From assembly GCF_011742165.1 (NCBI RefSeq), contig NZ_JAAQTO010000030.1, positions 1 through 64,000 of the forward strand: a stretch of 64,000 bases of DNA, written 5' to 3'. Positions 51,382-59,631 of the stretch are shown here, one piece after another. Every line of letters starts with the position of its first letter. Positions within the stretch are counted from its first letter, which is position 1. Both the position numbers and the translations under genes were made by a program. Source of the DNA: Billgrantia bachuensis (lineage in GTDB: Bacteria > Pseudomonadota > Gammaproteobacteria > Pseudomonadales > Halomonadaceae). The notes below the pieces were generated by a model. That model searched no databases. It had not been told where the DNA came from and worked only from the letters and a program-made list of their open reading frames with translations.

Positions 51382-53891
51382 ACACGCCCGCTAAACCGCA
51401 ACTGATCGTCATCGGCAACGGCATGGTCGGCCACCATCTGGTCGAGCAGCTGGTCGAACAGGGCGCCACGCAGCGCTATGAAGTCACAGTGTTCGGCGAG
51501 GAGCGCCACCTGGCCTACGACCGCGTGCACCTCTCCGAGTACTTCAGCGGTCGCGACGCCGCCTCGCTGGCGCTCTCCACCGCCGACTACTACGCCGAGC
51601 ACGACATCGAGCTGCGCCTGCACGAGGCGGTCACCGCCATCGACCGCGGCAAGGGCGAAGTGGTGACATCCCAGGGCCGCTACGCCTACGACCGCCTGGT
51701 GCTGGCCACCGGCTCCTACCCCTTCGTGCCGCCGATTCCCGGTAACGACCGCGAAGGCTGCCTAGTCTACCGCACCCTGGAGGACCTCGACGCCATTCGC
51801 GAAGCCGCCGAGACCGCCACCACCGGCGTGGTGGTGGGCGGAGGTCTGCTCGGCCTGGAAGCCGCCAACGCCCTGCGCGGGCTCAACCTCGATACCGCCG
51901 TGGTGGAATTCGCCCCGCGCCTGATGCCAATGCAGGTCGACAGCGAAGGCGGCGAACTGCTGCGCGAGAAGATCGAGGCGCTGGGCGTGCAGGTGCTCAC
52001 CGGCCGCGCCACCCAGGAGATCGTCGACGGCGAGGCCAGCCGCCACCGCATGGTGTTCCAGGACGACAAGGTGCTGGAAACCGACCTCATCGTCTTCTCC
52101 GCCGGCATTCGCCCACGCGACGAACTGGCCCGCGACTGCGGCCTGGAGATGGGCGAGCGCGGCGGCGTGGTGATCGACGACAACTGCCTGACCAGCGACC
52201 CGGCGATACTCGCCATCGGCGAAGTCGCGCTGTGGAACAACAGCATCTTCGGCCTGGTCGCCCCCGGCTACCAGATGGCCAAGGCCGCCGCCTCCACGCT
52301 ACTGGAAGGCGGCGTGACCTTCGCCGGTGCCGACATGAGCACCAAGCTCAAGCTGATGGGCGTCGACGTGGGCTCCATCGGCGACGCCCACGGCGACCGC
52401 ACCCCCGGCGCGCGGCAGTACCGCTTCCTCGACCCCATCAAGCAGCAGTACCGCAAGCTGGTGGTCTCCAGCGACGGCAAGCGCGTGGTGGGCGCCATGC
52501 TGGTGGGCGACAACAGCTACTACGACACCCTGCTGCAGTACTACGCCAACCGCATCGACCTGCCCGAGGACCCGGCCGCGCTGATCCTGCCCGCCGGTGG
52601 CGAAGCCGCCCCCGCGCTGGGGCCGGACGCCCTGCCGGAAACCGCCACCATCTGTTCGTGCCACAACGTCACCAAGGGCGACGTGTGCGCCTCGATCGAC
52701 GCCGGCGCCGTGGACCTCGGCGCGGTGAAGGGCGCCACCAAGGCCAGCACCGGCTGCGGCGGCTGTGCCGCCCTGCTCAAGAACCTGGTGGACCACGAGC
52801 TCGAAAGCCGCGGCGTGGAGGTGGACAAGTCGATCTGCGAGCACTTCGCCCATACCCGACAGGAGCTCTATGACATTGTGCGGGTGGAGGGCATCAAGAC
52901 CTTCAGCGAGCTGATGGAGAAGCATGGCAATCCCGAGACCCATAAACTCGGCTGCGATATCTGCAAGCCGGCGGTGGCCTCGATACTGGCTTCCTGCTTC
53001 AACGAGCCGATCACCGACGCGGCCCACATCCCGCTGCAGGACACCAACGACACCTTCATGGCCAACATGCAGAAGAACGGCACCTACTCCGTCGTTCCCC
53101 GCGTGCCGGGCGGCGAGATCACCCCCGACAAGCTGGTGGTGCTGGGCCAGGTGGCGCAGAAATACGCGCTCTACACCAAGGTGACCGGCGGCCAGCGCAT
53201 CGACCTGTTCGGCGCCCGCCTGGAGGACCTGCCGGCGATCTGGGGCGAGCTGATCGAAGCCGGCTTCGAGACCGGCCACGCCTACGGCAAGTCGCTGCGT
53301 ACGGTGAAGTCCTGCGTGGGCAGCACCTGGTGCCGCTACGGCGTGCAGGACAGCGTAGGCATGGCGATCCAGCTGGAGCACCGCTACAAGGGCCTGCGCG
53401 CACCGCACAAGATCAAGTTCGGCGTTTCCGGCTGCACCCGCGAGTGCGCCGAAGCCCAGAGCAAGGACATCGGCGTTATCGCCACCGAGAACGGATGGAA
53501 CCTCTACGTGTGCGGCAACGGCGGCATGCGCCCGCGCCACGCCGAACTCTTCGCCACCGACCTCGACGACGAGCAGGTCTACCGCATCATCGACCGCTTC
53601 CTGATGTTCTATATCCGCACCGCCGACCGCCTGCAGCGCACCTCGGTGTGGCGCGAGAACCTCGAAGGCGGCCTCGACTACCTCAAGCAGGTGATCCTCG
53701 AGGACAGCCTCGGCATCGGCGAAGAACTCGACCGGCAGATGCAGGCCGTGATCGACACCTACGAGTGCGAATGGGCCAACGCCATCAGCGACCCGGAGAA
53801 GCTCAAGCGCTTCCGCAGCTTCGTCAACGACGCGCGACCCGACCCGGACATTATCTATACCACCGAGCGCGGCCAGCTGCGGCCGGCCTAA
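51378..53891 (+). CDS. nirB: Assimilatory NADH-nitrite reductase, large subunit
   Basis: An 837-residue siroheme enzyme reducing nitrite to ammonium. Residues 1-~400 form the FAD/NAD module (LIVIGNGMVGHHLVEQL, VVGGGLLGLEAAN). A BFD-type [2Fe-2S] domain follows (CSCHNV to GCGGC, near 430-465), and the sulphite/nitrite reductase half ends the protein with [4Fe-4S]-siroheme cysteines C645, C651 (CVGSTWC) and C685, C689 (GCTREC). All four are present. The ATGA start overlaps nasB. NirD is encoded 149 bp later. Confidence 0.96.
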   Translation: MNTPAKPQLIVIGNGMVGHHLVEQLVEQGATQRYEVTVFGEERHLAYDRVHLSEYFSGRDAASLALSTADYYAEHDIELRLHEAVTAIDRGKGEVVTSQGRYAYDRLVLATGSYPFVPPIPGNDREGCLVYRTLEDLDAIREAAETATTGVVVGGGLLGLEAANALRGLNLDTAVVEFAPRLMPMQVDSEGGELLREKIEALGVQVLTGRATQEIVDGEASRHRMVFQDDKVLETDLIVFSAGIRPRDELARDCGLEMGERGGVVIDDNCLTSDPAILAIGEVALWNNSIFGLVAPGYQMAKAAASTLLEGGVTFAGADMSTKLKLMGVDVGSIGDAHGDRTPGARQYRFLDPIKQQYRKLVVSSDGKRVVGAMLVGDNSYYDTLLQYYANRIDLPEDPAALILPAGGEAAPALGPDALPETATICSCHNVTKGDVCASIDAGAVDLGAVKGATKASTGCGGCAALLKNLVDHELESRGVEVDKSICEHFAHTRQELYDIVRVEGIKTFSELMEKHGNPETHKLGCDICKPAVASILASCFNEPITDAAHIPLQDTNDTFMANMQKNGTYSVVPRVPGGEITPDKLVVLGQVAQKYALYTKVTGGQRIDLFGARLEDLPAIWGELIEAGFETGHAYGKSLRTVKSCVGSTWCRYGVQDSVGMAIQLEHRYKGLRAPHKIKFGVSGCTRECAEAQSKDIGVIATENGWNLYVCGNGGMRPRHAELFATDLDDEQVYRIIDRFLMFYIRTADRLQRTSVWRENLEGGLDYLKQVILEDSLGIGEELDRQMQAVIDTYECEWANAISDPEKLKRFRSFVNDARPDPDIIYTTERGQLRPA

Positions 53892-54040
53892 TGGAAATCG
53901 CTGCGCGAGCGAATCGCGTTGTTGCGCGGCACCCCGAAGGCTCGCCTAACCCCACGTTATGTCTCGCCTTCGGTCCGCCGCGCGCCTAGCGCTTCATCTC
54001 GCTCGCCGATTTCCTGAAACGTATCTGGAGATTAAAAGAA

Positions 54041-54412
54041 ATGAGTTCAGCAATTGCGGCGAAGACCATGACCCAGACCTGGCAACGACTCTGCACCCGC
54101 GCCGACCTGGTGCCCTACTCCGGCGTCGCCGCCTGGGTGGAAACCCCGGAAGGCCCGGCCCAAGTGGCAGTCTTCTACCTGCCCGGCCAGGCGCAGGAAC
54201 TCTACGCCCTGGACCACCACGACCCCTTCTCCAACGCCAACGTTATCGCCCGCGGCATCGTCGGCGACCTCAAGGGCCAGCTCGTCGTCGCCACGCCGAT
54301 CTACAAGCAGCACTTCCGCCTGAAAGACGGCCAATGCCTGGAAGACGACAGCGTGCGGCTGCGCACCTGGAAGGTAAGCTTCAAGAGCGATGAGGTGTGG
54401 ATCGAGGCGTGA
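54041..54412 (+). CDS. nirD: Nitrite reductase small subunit
   Basis: A 123-residue Rieske-fold protein without the [2Fe-2S] ligands, as is normal for NirD: TRADLVPYSGVAAWV near residue 20, ALDHHDPFSNANVIARGIVG (55-74) and TPIYKQHFRLKDGQCL. It pairs with NirB in the cytosolic NADH-nitrite reductase. The 149-bp gap after nirB is unusually long for this pair and holds only an overlapping 32-codon ORF, judged to be chance. A strong terminator follows. Confidence 0.93.
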   Translation: MSSAIAAKTMTQTWQRLCTRADLVPYSGVAAWVETPEGPAQVAVFYLPGQAQELYALDHHDPFSNANVIARGIVGDLKGQLVVATPIYKQHFRLKDGQCLEDDSVRLRTWKVSFKSDEVWIEA

Positions 54413-54430
54413 GGTTGCGGACTTAGAAAA

Positions 54431-54468
54431 GAAAAAGCCGCCGACGCTGGGGAAGCGTCGGCGGCTTT
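54431..54468. terminator. Intrinsic terminator after nirD
   Basis: GCCGCCGACGCT and AGCGTCGGCGGC form a perfect 12-bp stem, preceded by an A run and followed by TTT. The same hairpin sequence recurs after kefB (56512-56543). Confidence 0.9.
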
Positions 54469-54626
54469 GGCTCATGTCGGTGACTGACCTGGAGAATTAT
54501 TAGCGGAGCCAAGCCAGGGGGAAGGTCACTCCCGTTTTCGGAACCGGAAGCGGAATGCAACCGTTGGGCTAAGGTTGGATGTGCGAATATTTGCTTTTCG
54601 GCCCACGGACATGACTGACTACTCTG

Positions 54627-56507
54627 ATGACAGACTACTTTGTTCAAGCGTTTATTTACCTGGTGGCGGCGGTGGTCGCGGTGCCACTGGCCAGGCGGTT
54701 CGGGCTGGGGTCGGTACTCGGTTACCTGGTGGCCGGTGTGGTCATAGGGCCGGTGACCGGACTGGTGGGCCAGGAGACCGCTACCGTTCAGCATTTTGCC
54801 GAGTTCGGCGTGGTCATGATGCTGTTCCTGGTGGGGATGGAGCTTGACCCCAAAACACTCTGGGCCATGCGGGTCCGCCTGCTCGGTCTCGGCGGCCTGC
54901 AGGTCACACTGACCGCAGCCGCCGCCACCTGTTTTGCCTGGTCCCTGGGCCTGCCCTGGCAAACAGCCGTGGCGGTGGGGTTTCTCTTCTCCCTCTCCTC
55001 AACCGCGATCGTCCTGCAGACATTGACCGAAAAGGGTCTGGTCAAAACCGAAGGCGGCCGAAGTGCCTTCTCAGTGCTGCTTTTCCAGGACATCGCGGTG
55101 ATTCCCATGCTGGCCGTCATCCCGCTGCTGGCCGTGCCGGGAATTTCCGGTACCGACGCAGAGCACGGGCACAGCAGCCTGAGCCTGGTTGAGAACCTAC
55201 CGGGCTGGGCGCATGGGCTGGTGGTTGTCGGTGCGATCGTGCTGGTGATTGTCTGCGGCCATTACCTGAGCCGGCCGCTGTTCCGCTACGTGGTGCAGTC
55301 CGGTATGCGGGAAGTGTTTACCGCCACGTCCCTGATGCTGATTATCGGCATCGCGGCACTCATGAGCCTGGTGAATCTGTCGCCGGCGCTCGGCGCTTTC
55401 CTGGCCGGCGTGGTCCTGGCCAACAGCGAATTCCGGCACGAACTGGAAGCCAATATCGAACCGTTCAAGGGGCTGCTGCTGGGGCTGTTCTTCATTACCG
55501 TGGGCGCGGGGATCAATTTCGGGGTGCTGGCGGATTCCTGGGATGCGGTCCTTCTTCTCGCCCTGGCGGTTATCGTGGGCAAGGCGCTGATTCTGGTTGG
55601 CCTGGCCTTCGCATTCGGCATCCGCGATAGCGAAGGCTGGCTGTTCACGCTCGGGCTGGCCCAGGCCGGTGAGTTCGGGTTTGTCCTGCTGACCTACAGC
55701 ACCCAGAACCGGGTGATTCCTGCGGACACCGCCCAGGTGCTGTCACTGGTGGTGGCCCTGTCCATGTTCCTGACGCCGCTGTTGTTCATTGTCTATGACC
55801 GGGTGGTGCTGCCGCGCTATCAGAAGGCATCCAATGAAGAAGCGGAGCCGGATGAGATAGAAGAGCGTGCCCCGGTGATCGTGGCCGGGGTCGGCCGCTT
55901 CGGGCAGATCGTCTGTCGTTTGCTTCGCGCCAACAACATTCCCAGCGTCGCCCTGGACCATGCCCTGGATCAGATCGAAAACCTGCGCCGCATCCAACTG
56001 AAAAGCTACTTTGGCGACGCCACCCGCGTCGAACTGCTGGAAACCGCCGGCATTGCCGAGGCGCGCCTGCTGGTCGTCGCCATCGACGACCGCGACCGGG
56101 CCGTGAGCCTGGTGCGCCATGTAAAACAGCTTTACCCGGAGGTCTGGATACTGGCCCGCGCCTTCGACCGCGGCCATGGTTATGAATTGCGCGAAGCCGG
56201 TGCCGACGACGTGGTGAGCGAAACCTATTACTCCGCCCTGGAACTCGGTGGCGAGGCCCTCACCGCCCTGGGCGTCCACCCACAACGCGCCCGCCGGATG
56301 ACCGACTCCTTTGTCGCCAGCGAAAAAGCCCACGAAGACCAACTGTTCGACGCTTGGCGCAATATCGAAGAAGGCATCCACTTCAGCCCGCGCTACGGGG
56401 AGTTGTTCATGAAGCTCGAAGAGTCGTTGGGGCACGCCATGCGGGAGGACGCACGGCGAACCGTGGACGAAGCACCGGCTTGGACACCACCGAGGGACAA
56501 TGGCTGA
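54627..56507 (+). CDS. Monovalent cation:proton antiporter-2 (KefB/KefC-type) with RCK domain
   Basis: A 626-residue CPA2 protein. Residues 1-~390 form about 12 helices with FGVVMMLFLVGMELDPKTLW, LSSTAIVLQTLTEKG and FFITVGAGINFG. Residues ~408-530 are a Rossmann-type RCK_N domain (VIVAGVGRFGQIVCRLLRAN) regulating transport, followed by a ~90-residue acidic tail. It resembles glutathione-gated K+ efflux systems that protect against electrophiles, though no KefF/KefG accessory gene is adjacent. It is flanked on both sides by nearly identical terminator hairpins, and its ribosome binding site is weak. Confidence 0.9.
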   Translation: MTDYFVQAFIYLVAAVVAVPLARRFGLGSVLGYLVAGVVIGPVTGLVGQETATVQHFAEFGVVMMLFLVGMELDPKTLWAMRVRLLGLGGLQVTLTAAAATCFAWSLGLPWQTAVAVGFLFSLSSTAIVLQTLTEKGLVKTEGGRSAFSVLLFQDIAVIPMLAVIPLLAVPGISGTDAEHGHSSLSLVENLPGWAHGLVVVGAIVLVIVCGHYLSRPLFRYVVQSGMREVFTATSLMLIIGIAALMSLVNLSPALGAFLAGVVLANSEFRHELEANIEPFKGLLLGLFFITVGAGINFGVLADSWDAVLLLALAVIVGKALILVGLAFAFGIRDSEGWLFTLGLAQAGEFGFVLLTYSTQNRVIPADTAQVLSLVVALSMFLTPLLFIVYDRVVLPRYQKASNEEAEPDEIEERAPVIVAGVGRFGQIVCRLLRANNIPSVALDHALDQIENLRRIQLKSYFGDATRVELLETAGIAEARLLVVAIDDRDRAVSLVRHVKQLYPEVWILARAFDRGHGYELREAGADDVVSETYYSALELGGEALTALGVHPQRARRMTDSFVASEKAHEDQLFDAWRNIEEGIHFSPRYGELFMKLEESLGHAMREDARRTVDEAPAWTPPRDNG

Positions 56508-56511
56508 TCAC

Positions 56512-56543
56512 CCGCCGACGCTGGGTAGCGTCGGCGGCTTTGG
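56512..56543 (+). terminator. Terminator after kefB-type gene (repeat of the nirD terminator)
   Basis: CCGCCGACGCT and AGCGTCGGCGG form an 11-bp stem with loop GGGT and CTTTGGG behind. About 30 bases around the stem match the hairpin at 54434-54468. Confidence 0.8.
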
Positions 56544-56560
56544 GTAAACCCCTTCTCATC

Positions 56561-57046
56561 TCAACCGCGAAAGGCGGCCTCGATCTTGGCGATGTCGATT
56601 TTCCGCATCGTCATCATGGCATCGAATGCCCGCTTGGCGGCGGCGCGGTCGGGGCTGGTGAATGCTTTCGTCAGCGCAATCGGCGTGATCTGCCACGAGA
56701 TGCCCCACTTATCCTTGCACCATCCGCATTGGCTCTCCTCGCCGCCATTGCCGACGATGGCGTTCCAGTAGCGATCCGTCTCCTCCTGGTCCTCGGTCGC
56801 CACCTGAAACGAGAACGCCTCGCTGTGCTTGCACATAGGCCCGCCGTTCAGCCCGAGGCACGCCACGCCCAGTACGGTGAACTCGACCGTCAGAACGCTC
56901 CCCTCCTCCCCCGCGGGGTAGTCCCCAGGCGCGCGGTGCACTGCATCGAGCGAGGAATCGGGAAAGGTCTCGGCATAGAATTTTGCGGCTTCCTCAGCGG
57001 CTCCGTCGTACCAAAGGCAGATCGTGTTCTTTGCCATGTGCTTCAT
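56561..57046 (-). CDS. VOC family protein (PhnB/YjdN-like)
   Basis: A 161-residue protein of the vicinal-oxygen-chelate superfamily, of the group often labelled 3-demethylubiquinone-9 methyltransferase-like although that activity is unproven. Family stretches are TICLWYDGAAEEAAKFYAET, LNGGPMCKHSEAFSFQV and WCKDKWGISWQITP. GGGAG lies before the ATG at 57046. It sits next to the end of the cassette array (attC-like site at 57132) but has no attC after it, so it is probably not a cassette itself. Confidence 0.85.
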   Translation of the reverse strand: MKHMAKNTICLWYDGAAEEAAKFYAETFPDSSLDAVHRAPGDYPAGEEGSVLTVEFTVLGVACLGLNGGPMCKHSEAFSFQVATEDQEETDRYWNAIVGNGGEESQCGWCKDKWGISWQITPIALTKAFTSPDRAAAKRAFDAMMTMRKIDIAKIEAAFRG

Positions 57047-57131
57047 GATCGGCTCCCTTCTGTGGGTGATTTGCTGTGAGTGGCAATCTAATGTCGAATG
57101 GAGCTGGCAGAAATCGACAGGGGATGGTGGT

Positions 57132-57204
57132 GTCTAATGTTGAAGCTGAGCGTGGTCGATTTGGGCCGTGGACCTCCACCGCTTACTGCTGCTACTTGTT
57201 ATGG
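57132..57204 (-). repeat. attC-like site f
   Basis: On the minus strand R'' is CCATAAC (57198-57204) and R' ATTAGAC (57132-57138), with an imperfect palindrome between. R'' contains the stop codon of the GDCC gene, a usual cassette arrangement. R' deviates from GTTRRRY at the first base. A second ATTAGATT copy about 30 bp further on could instead be the end of the site. Confidence 0.5.
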
Positions 57205-57420
57205 GTCAGGAGCACACCCCCCTGATCCTTGTTGAATCGGTGGGCACGGAACTGTGCCGTATGAACAAAAGACACAGCAGTCTCCATGCTTAGGCTTCAG
57301 TAAAGCATGGCAAGACTCACACTCGTAAAAATACTGGCATGAGTCTGTAGGCATGGTTTCCGTTTTCTGGTGGCCACAGTTTGGACACTTGATCGTCGAT
57401 TCCAAGACCACATCGACCAT
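57199..57420 (-). CDS. GDCCVFCSYG-motif small zinc-ribbon-like protein (integron cassette)
   Basis: A 73-residue cysteine-rich protein. Residues 10-16 hold IKCPNCG (CxxC), followed by CESCHALLKP (CxxC) and the motif GDCCVFCSYGTVPCPPIQ. Proteins with this motif recur in metal-resistance islands and mobile regions; their function is unknown. The start at 57420 (MVDVVLES) is chosen because GGAGG lies 8 bases upstream. It is flanked by attC-like sites e and f, so it looks like a captured cassette. Metal binding is inferred from the two CxxC pairs. Confidence 0.8.
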   Translation of the reverse strand: MVDVVLESTIKCPNCGHQKTETMPTDSCQYFYECESCHALLKPKHGDCCVFCSYGTVPCPPIQQGSGGCAPDP

Positions 57421-57484
57421 AGCCATGCCCTCCGACAAGATAAGAATTCAGCCCCATCCACACCAGACGTGGCTCAGCCCAGAA

Positions 57485-57544
57485 ACTGAACGCTTGCAGC
57501 AGGGGCGCGACGTCAGGAGCGTCCCTTGCCTGCACTTTTTAAAC
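57485..57544 (-). repeat. attC-like site e
   Basis: Sixty bases on the minus strand from GTTTAAA (R''-like, overlapping the RES stop codon) to GTTCAGT (R'-like), with an imperfect palindrome and L-box GCAAGCG. Both core boxes have one mismatch to consensus, so this is the least certain of the set. Confidence 0.4.
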
Positions 57545-58755
57545 CCCTTTTAGGTCACTTGACTCGATGCTAACTAACCTCAATAGCTTGCTTTCTGTTT
57601 TGGATTCATCAGCTTCCGCACACTGCTCGGAAGTTGCAAAAATAACGATAGCTTGCTTTCCTTCATTTTTAGAGCTGGGATATATCACTCCATCAATAGG
57701 AGTATTATCTTCGCTTTCGAATACGTAGCGGAAATATTCCGTCACGATTTGGGTTGGAACATAATCAATATGCACCCTGTCGTTTCTCTCTATTGGCTTA
57801 GTAAAATCATCTATGAAATCAAAGAGAAACTTCATGTAATCGCGCTTTTCTCTTTCATGCTCATCGAACAGGCTGGGAACATACGGTGTAGCGGAAAGAT
57901 CAATTACCGTTAGATTTCTAGTGGGCTTAAAAACACCACAAGTGACTTTTTTATCTGAAGTACAGGGTGTGTAGGTTTCTAATATTGCGGTATCAATATC
58001 GAAAGCACCATAGAACATTGGAATTCCGGCAGGGCTCATCCTGTTAGCCATTGTGGCGAATTCTGTAGGAGGAGAGCCTAAGTCTTTCGCAGAATTCAAG
58101 ATCTTCTCCGGATCTGTGATTCGTACGCGACGTATTTCTTGATCCACGGCTATTGGTTTAATCAAACCAATAGATTTTATAATTTCACCCAGAGCATCAA
58201 GAATGCTTACTGGGTCCATTCCATCATGCTGATGTTCATCGTAATCGGGATTTTTGGTTCTTAGAAATAGGTACCTAGCTCTGTTTTTGACAAAGTCAGC
58301 GAATCTCTGCCACCCAAAAAACAACGTCCTATCAATACTCAGGGAATAGGGGTCCTTCTCGCACCATTCTTGGTTATGGATAGATGCGCATATATCTTCG
58401 TAAGTCTCTCCGTGCACATTGCCCAAACCGATTTCGTCAAGCAAATCCCAGGTGTCATACACTGGGCAAACTGCCACCCCCCCTCTCGCGTTTCATAAGG
58501 AAGGCCTTCATCTGCTGGATGCCCCCACTCAAGACGAATGCTTGAGACGATATGCTCTATCAGCAGGTCCAGTTCGCAGGCAACAACATGTTCTCCCTGT
58601 ACCATGCAGTAAGAGCATGATGAGTCAGTTTGATTATCTTCTATAAACTGCCTTAACCCGTATTCCTCAAAGCAGTCCATACATACAGTGATTCCTTCTT
58701 TCGAGCTGTAGCCTCTTTCCTGCTCTTCCTCCAACATCCGCTTTGCTATGCTCAT
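57539..58755 (-). pseudogene. HEPN/RES-domain protein (RES family NAD+ phosphorylase-like), frameshifted at a poly-G tract
   Basis: Two overlapping frames together make one protein of about 405 residues. Frame 1 (58755 down to ~58485) encodes the N-terminal HEPN/RES-associated domain with zinc-finger-like CMDCFEEY and SSCSYCMV and ends ...YETREGGW. Frame 2 (from ~58477 to 57539) continues VYDTWDLLDEIGL and carries the RES signature RMSPAGIPMFYGAF. The junction is a run of seven G on the coding strand (C run at 58477-58483); one extra G joins the frames. RES proteins degrade NAD+ in toxin-antitoxin pairs, but HEPN_RES members lack a recognised adjacent antitoxin here. The gene is AT-rich and flanked by attC-like sites d and e. 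Confidence 0.75.
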
Positions 58756-58776
58756 ATCCTCAATGCTCTTTCATAG

Positions 58777-58864
58777 ATTTAACGCAAAGCACACGGGCGG
58801 AAAAACGCGTTAGCGTTTGACATCCCAGCAGCCGCAGGCTGCGCGTGATGCGCCTTGTTATGTG
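58777..58864 (-). repeat. attC-like site d
   Basis: On the minus strand R'' ACATAAC is at 58857-58863 and R' GTTAAAT at 58777-58783, with L-type boxes AAGGCGC and TTTGCG and a central region containing GCAGCCTGCGGCTGC. It lies between the 76-residue cassette gene and the RES gene, both on the minus strand. Confidence 0.7.
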
Positions 58865-58882
58865 GTGACTTGTGCATCGGTT

Positions 58883-59113
58883 TCACTCTTGAAACTCCCA
58901 CGGGATTTCCTTTTTGAAAAGCGCAATTGCTTCTTCTACAAGCTCTAGATCGAGTTCATTTTTATAAAGAGACACTTCTCTGGTCTTTTTCGTATCATCT
59001 CGAAAGACTTCCAGAAGCATACTGTCGCCAGAATAAATCTCTATTCCGATTCCATCCCGACTACCAACATCACTCGCTACAACGTACTTTTCAATCTTGG
59101 AATACTTATCCAT
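58883..59113 (-). CDS. Small conserved hypothetical protein (integron cassette)
   Basis: A 76-residue acidic protein beginning MDKYSKIEKYVVASDVGSRD and ending KKEIPWEFQE. It resembles short proteins common in chromosomal integron arrays, with no known function. The start at 59113 lies 17 bp after attC-like site c; the open frame upstream is not preferred because it begins inside that site. Only moderate GC, unlike the chromosome. Confidence 0.75.
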   Translation of the reverse strand: MDKYSKIEKYVVASDVGSRDGIGIEIYSGDSMLLEVFRDDTKKTREVSLYKNELDLELVEEAIALFKKEIPWEFQE

Positions 59114-59130
59114 GCTCGTTACTCGGCGAT

Positions 59131-59219
59131 ACCCACATGACGCTCGAAGCACGCGCGGTTTTGTAGTGAAGGCGAAGCCGCAACGAAAAAACCGTCGCGG
59201 TGCCTGCGATTGTTAGGTG
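59131..59219 (-). repeat. attC-like site c
   Basis: On the minus strand R'' ACCTAAC is at 59212-59218, perfect to RYYYAAC, and the R' end is TGTGGGT at 59131-59137, degenerate. The middle contains GCGGCTTCGCC-type self-complementary sequence. It separates the frameshifted cassette from the 76-residue gene. Confidence 0.6.
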
Positions 59220-59224
59220 CTGAT

Positions 59225-59541
59225 TCATGGAATTGGCTCATAAACCACCTCGAAACCCGCCCCAAGCTCTGCTTGGAGTTTTGCCAGCATGGACAGAGCG
59301 GCCGCCTCAACTCCTTAAATTCCTCCTGACTCCAAGGACTTGGGTCAGGCGGATATTCCCAATTAAGCGCTTTGTCGTGCCAAGTAGATAATATGTCGAG
59401 TTCTTGAAGCGTTGCCTCTGACAGCGATAATTTTTCTTCGATAGGTCCAACATCAAAACTTTCGAGTGCAGCATCATTACCACACCATATGCAACCACCA
59501 CCCCACTCGAACATAAGCCGTACTTTGTAGACAGCTTGCAT
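59225..59541 (-). pseudogene. Frameshifted cassette gene (FEWGGGCIWCGND family, unknown function)
   Basis: The first frame reads RLMFEWGGGCIWCGNDAALE and continues to WSQEEFKEL, after which it becomes proline/arginine-rich. Shifting by one base at about 59308-59311 restores a plausible C terminus, EAAALSMLAKLQAELGAGFE then VVYEPIP and a TGA at 59225. One base has therefore been lost (or is a sequencing error) in a gene of about 105 codons. The start is uncertain: ATG at 59541 right after attC-like site b, or a later one. The function is unknown. Confidence 0.65.
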
Positions 59542-59545
59542 AAGC

Positions 59546-59621
59546 ACCCAACATTTGGTTAAGGGGCGGGGTTTAACCCGTCCCAGTGAGCGAAGCGAAC
59601 GATTTGAACCAGTTGTTAGGG
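59546..59621 (-). repeat. attC-like site b
   Basis: On the minus strand R'' CCCTAAC is at 59615-59621 and R' GTTGGGT at 59546-59552. Both match the attC core boxes RYYYAAC and GTTRRRY exactly. The middle contains GTTCGCTTCGCTC and imperfect inverted arms (AACTGGTTCA / TTAACCAAAT). Confidence 0.8.
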
Positions 59622-59631
59622 GACGCATGCA

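Noticed and set aside
53891..53989. Short ORF between nirB and nirD
   Set aside because: 32 codons overlapping the nirB stop, no ribosome binding site and no resemblance to known proteins; probably chance.
54434..56543. Repeated hairpins around kefB as inverted repeats of an insertion sequence
   Set aside because: They are direct copies of a palindromic terminator, no transposase is present and no target-site duplication is seen.
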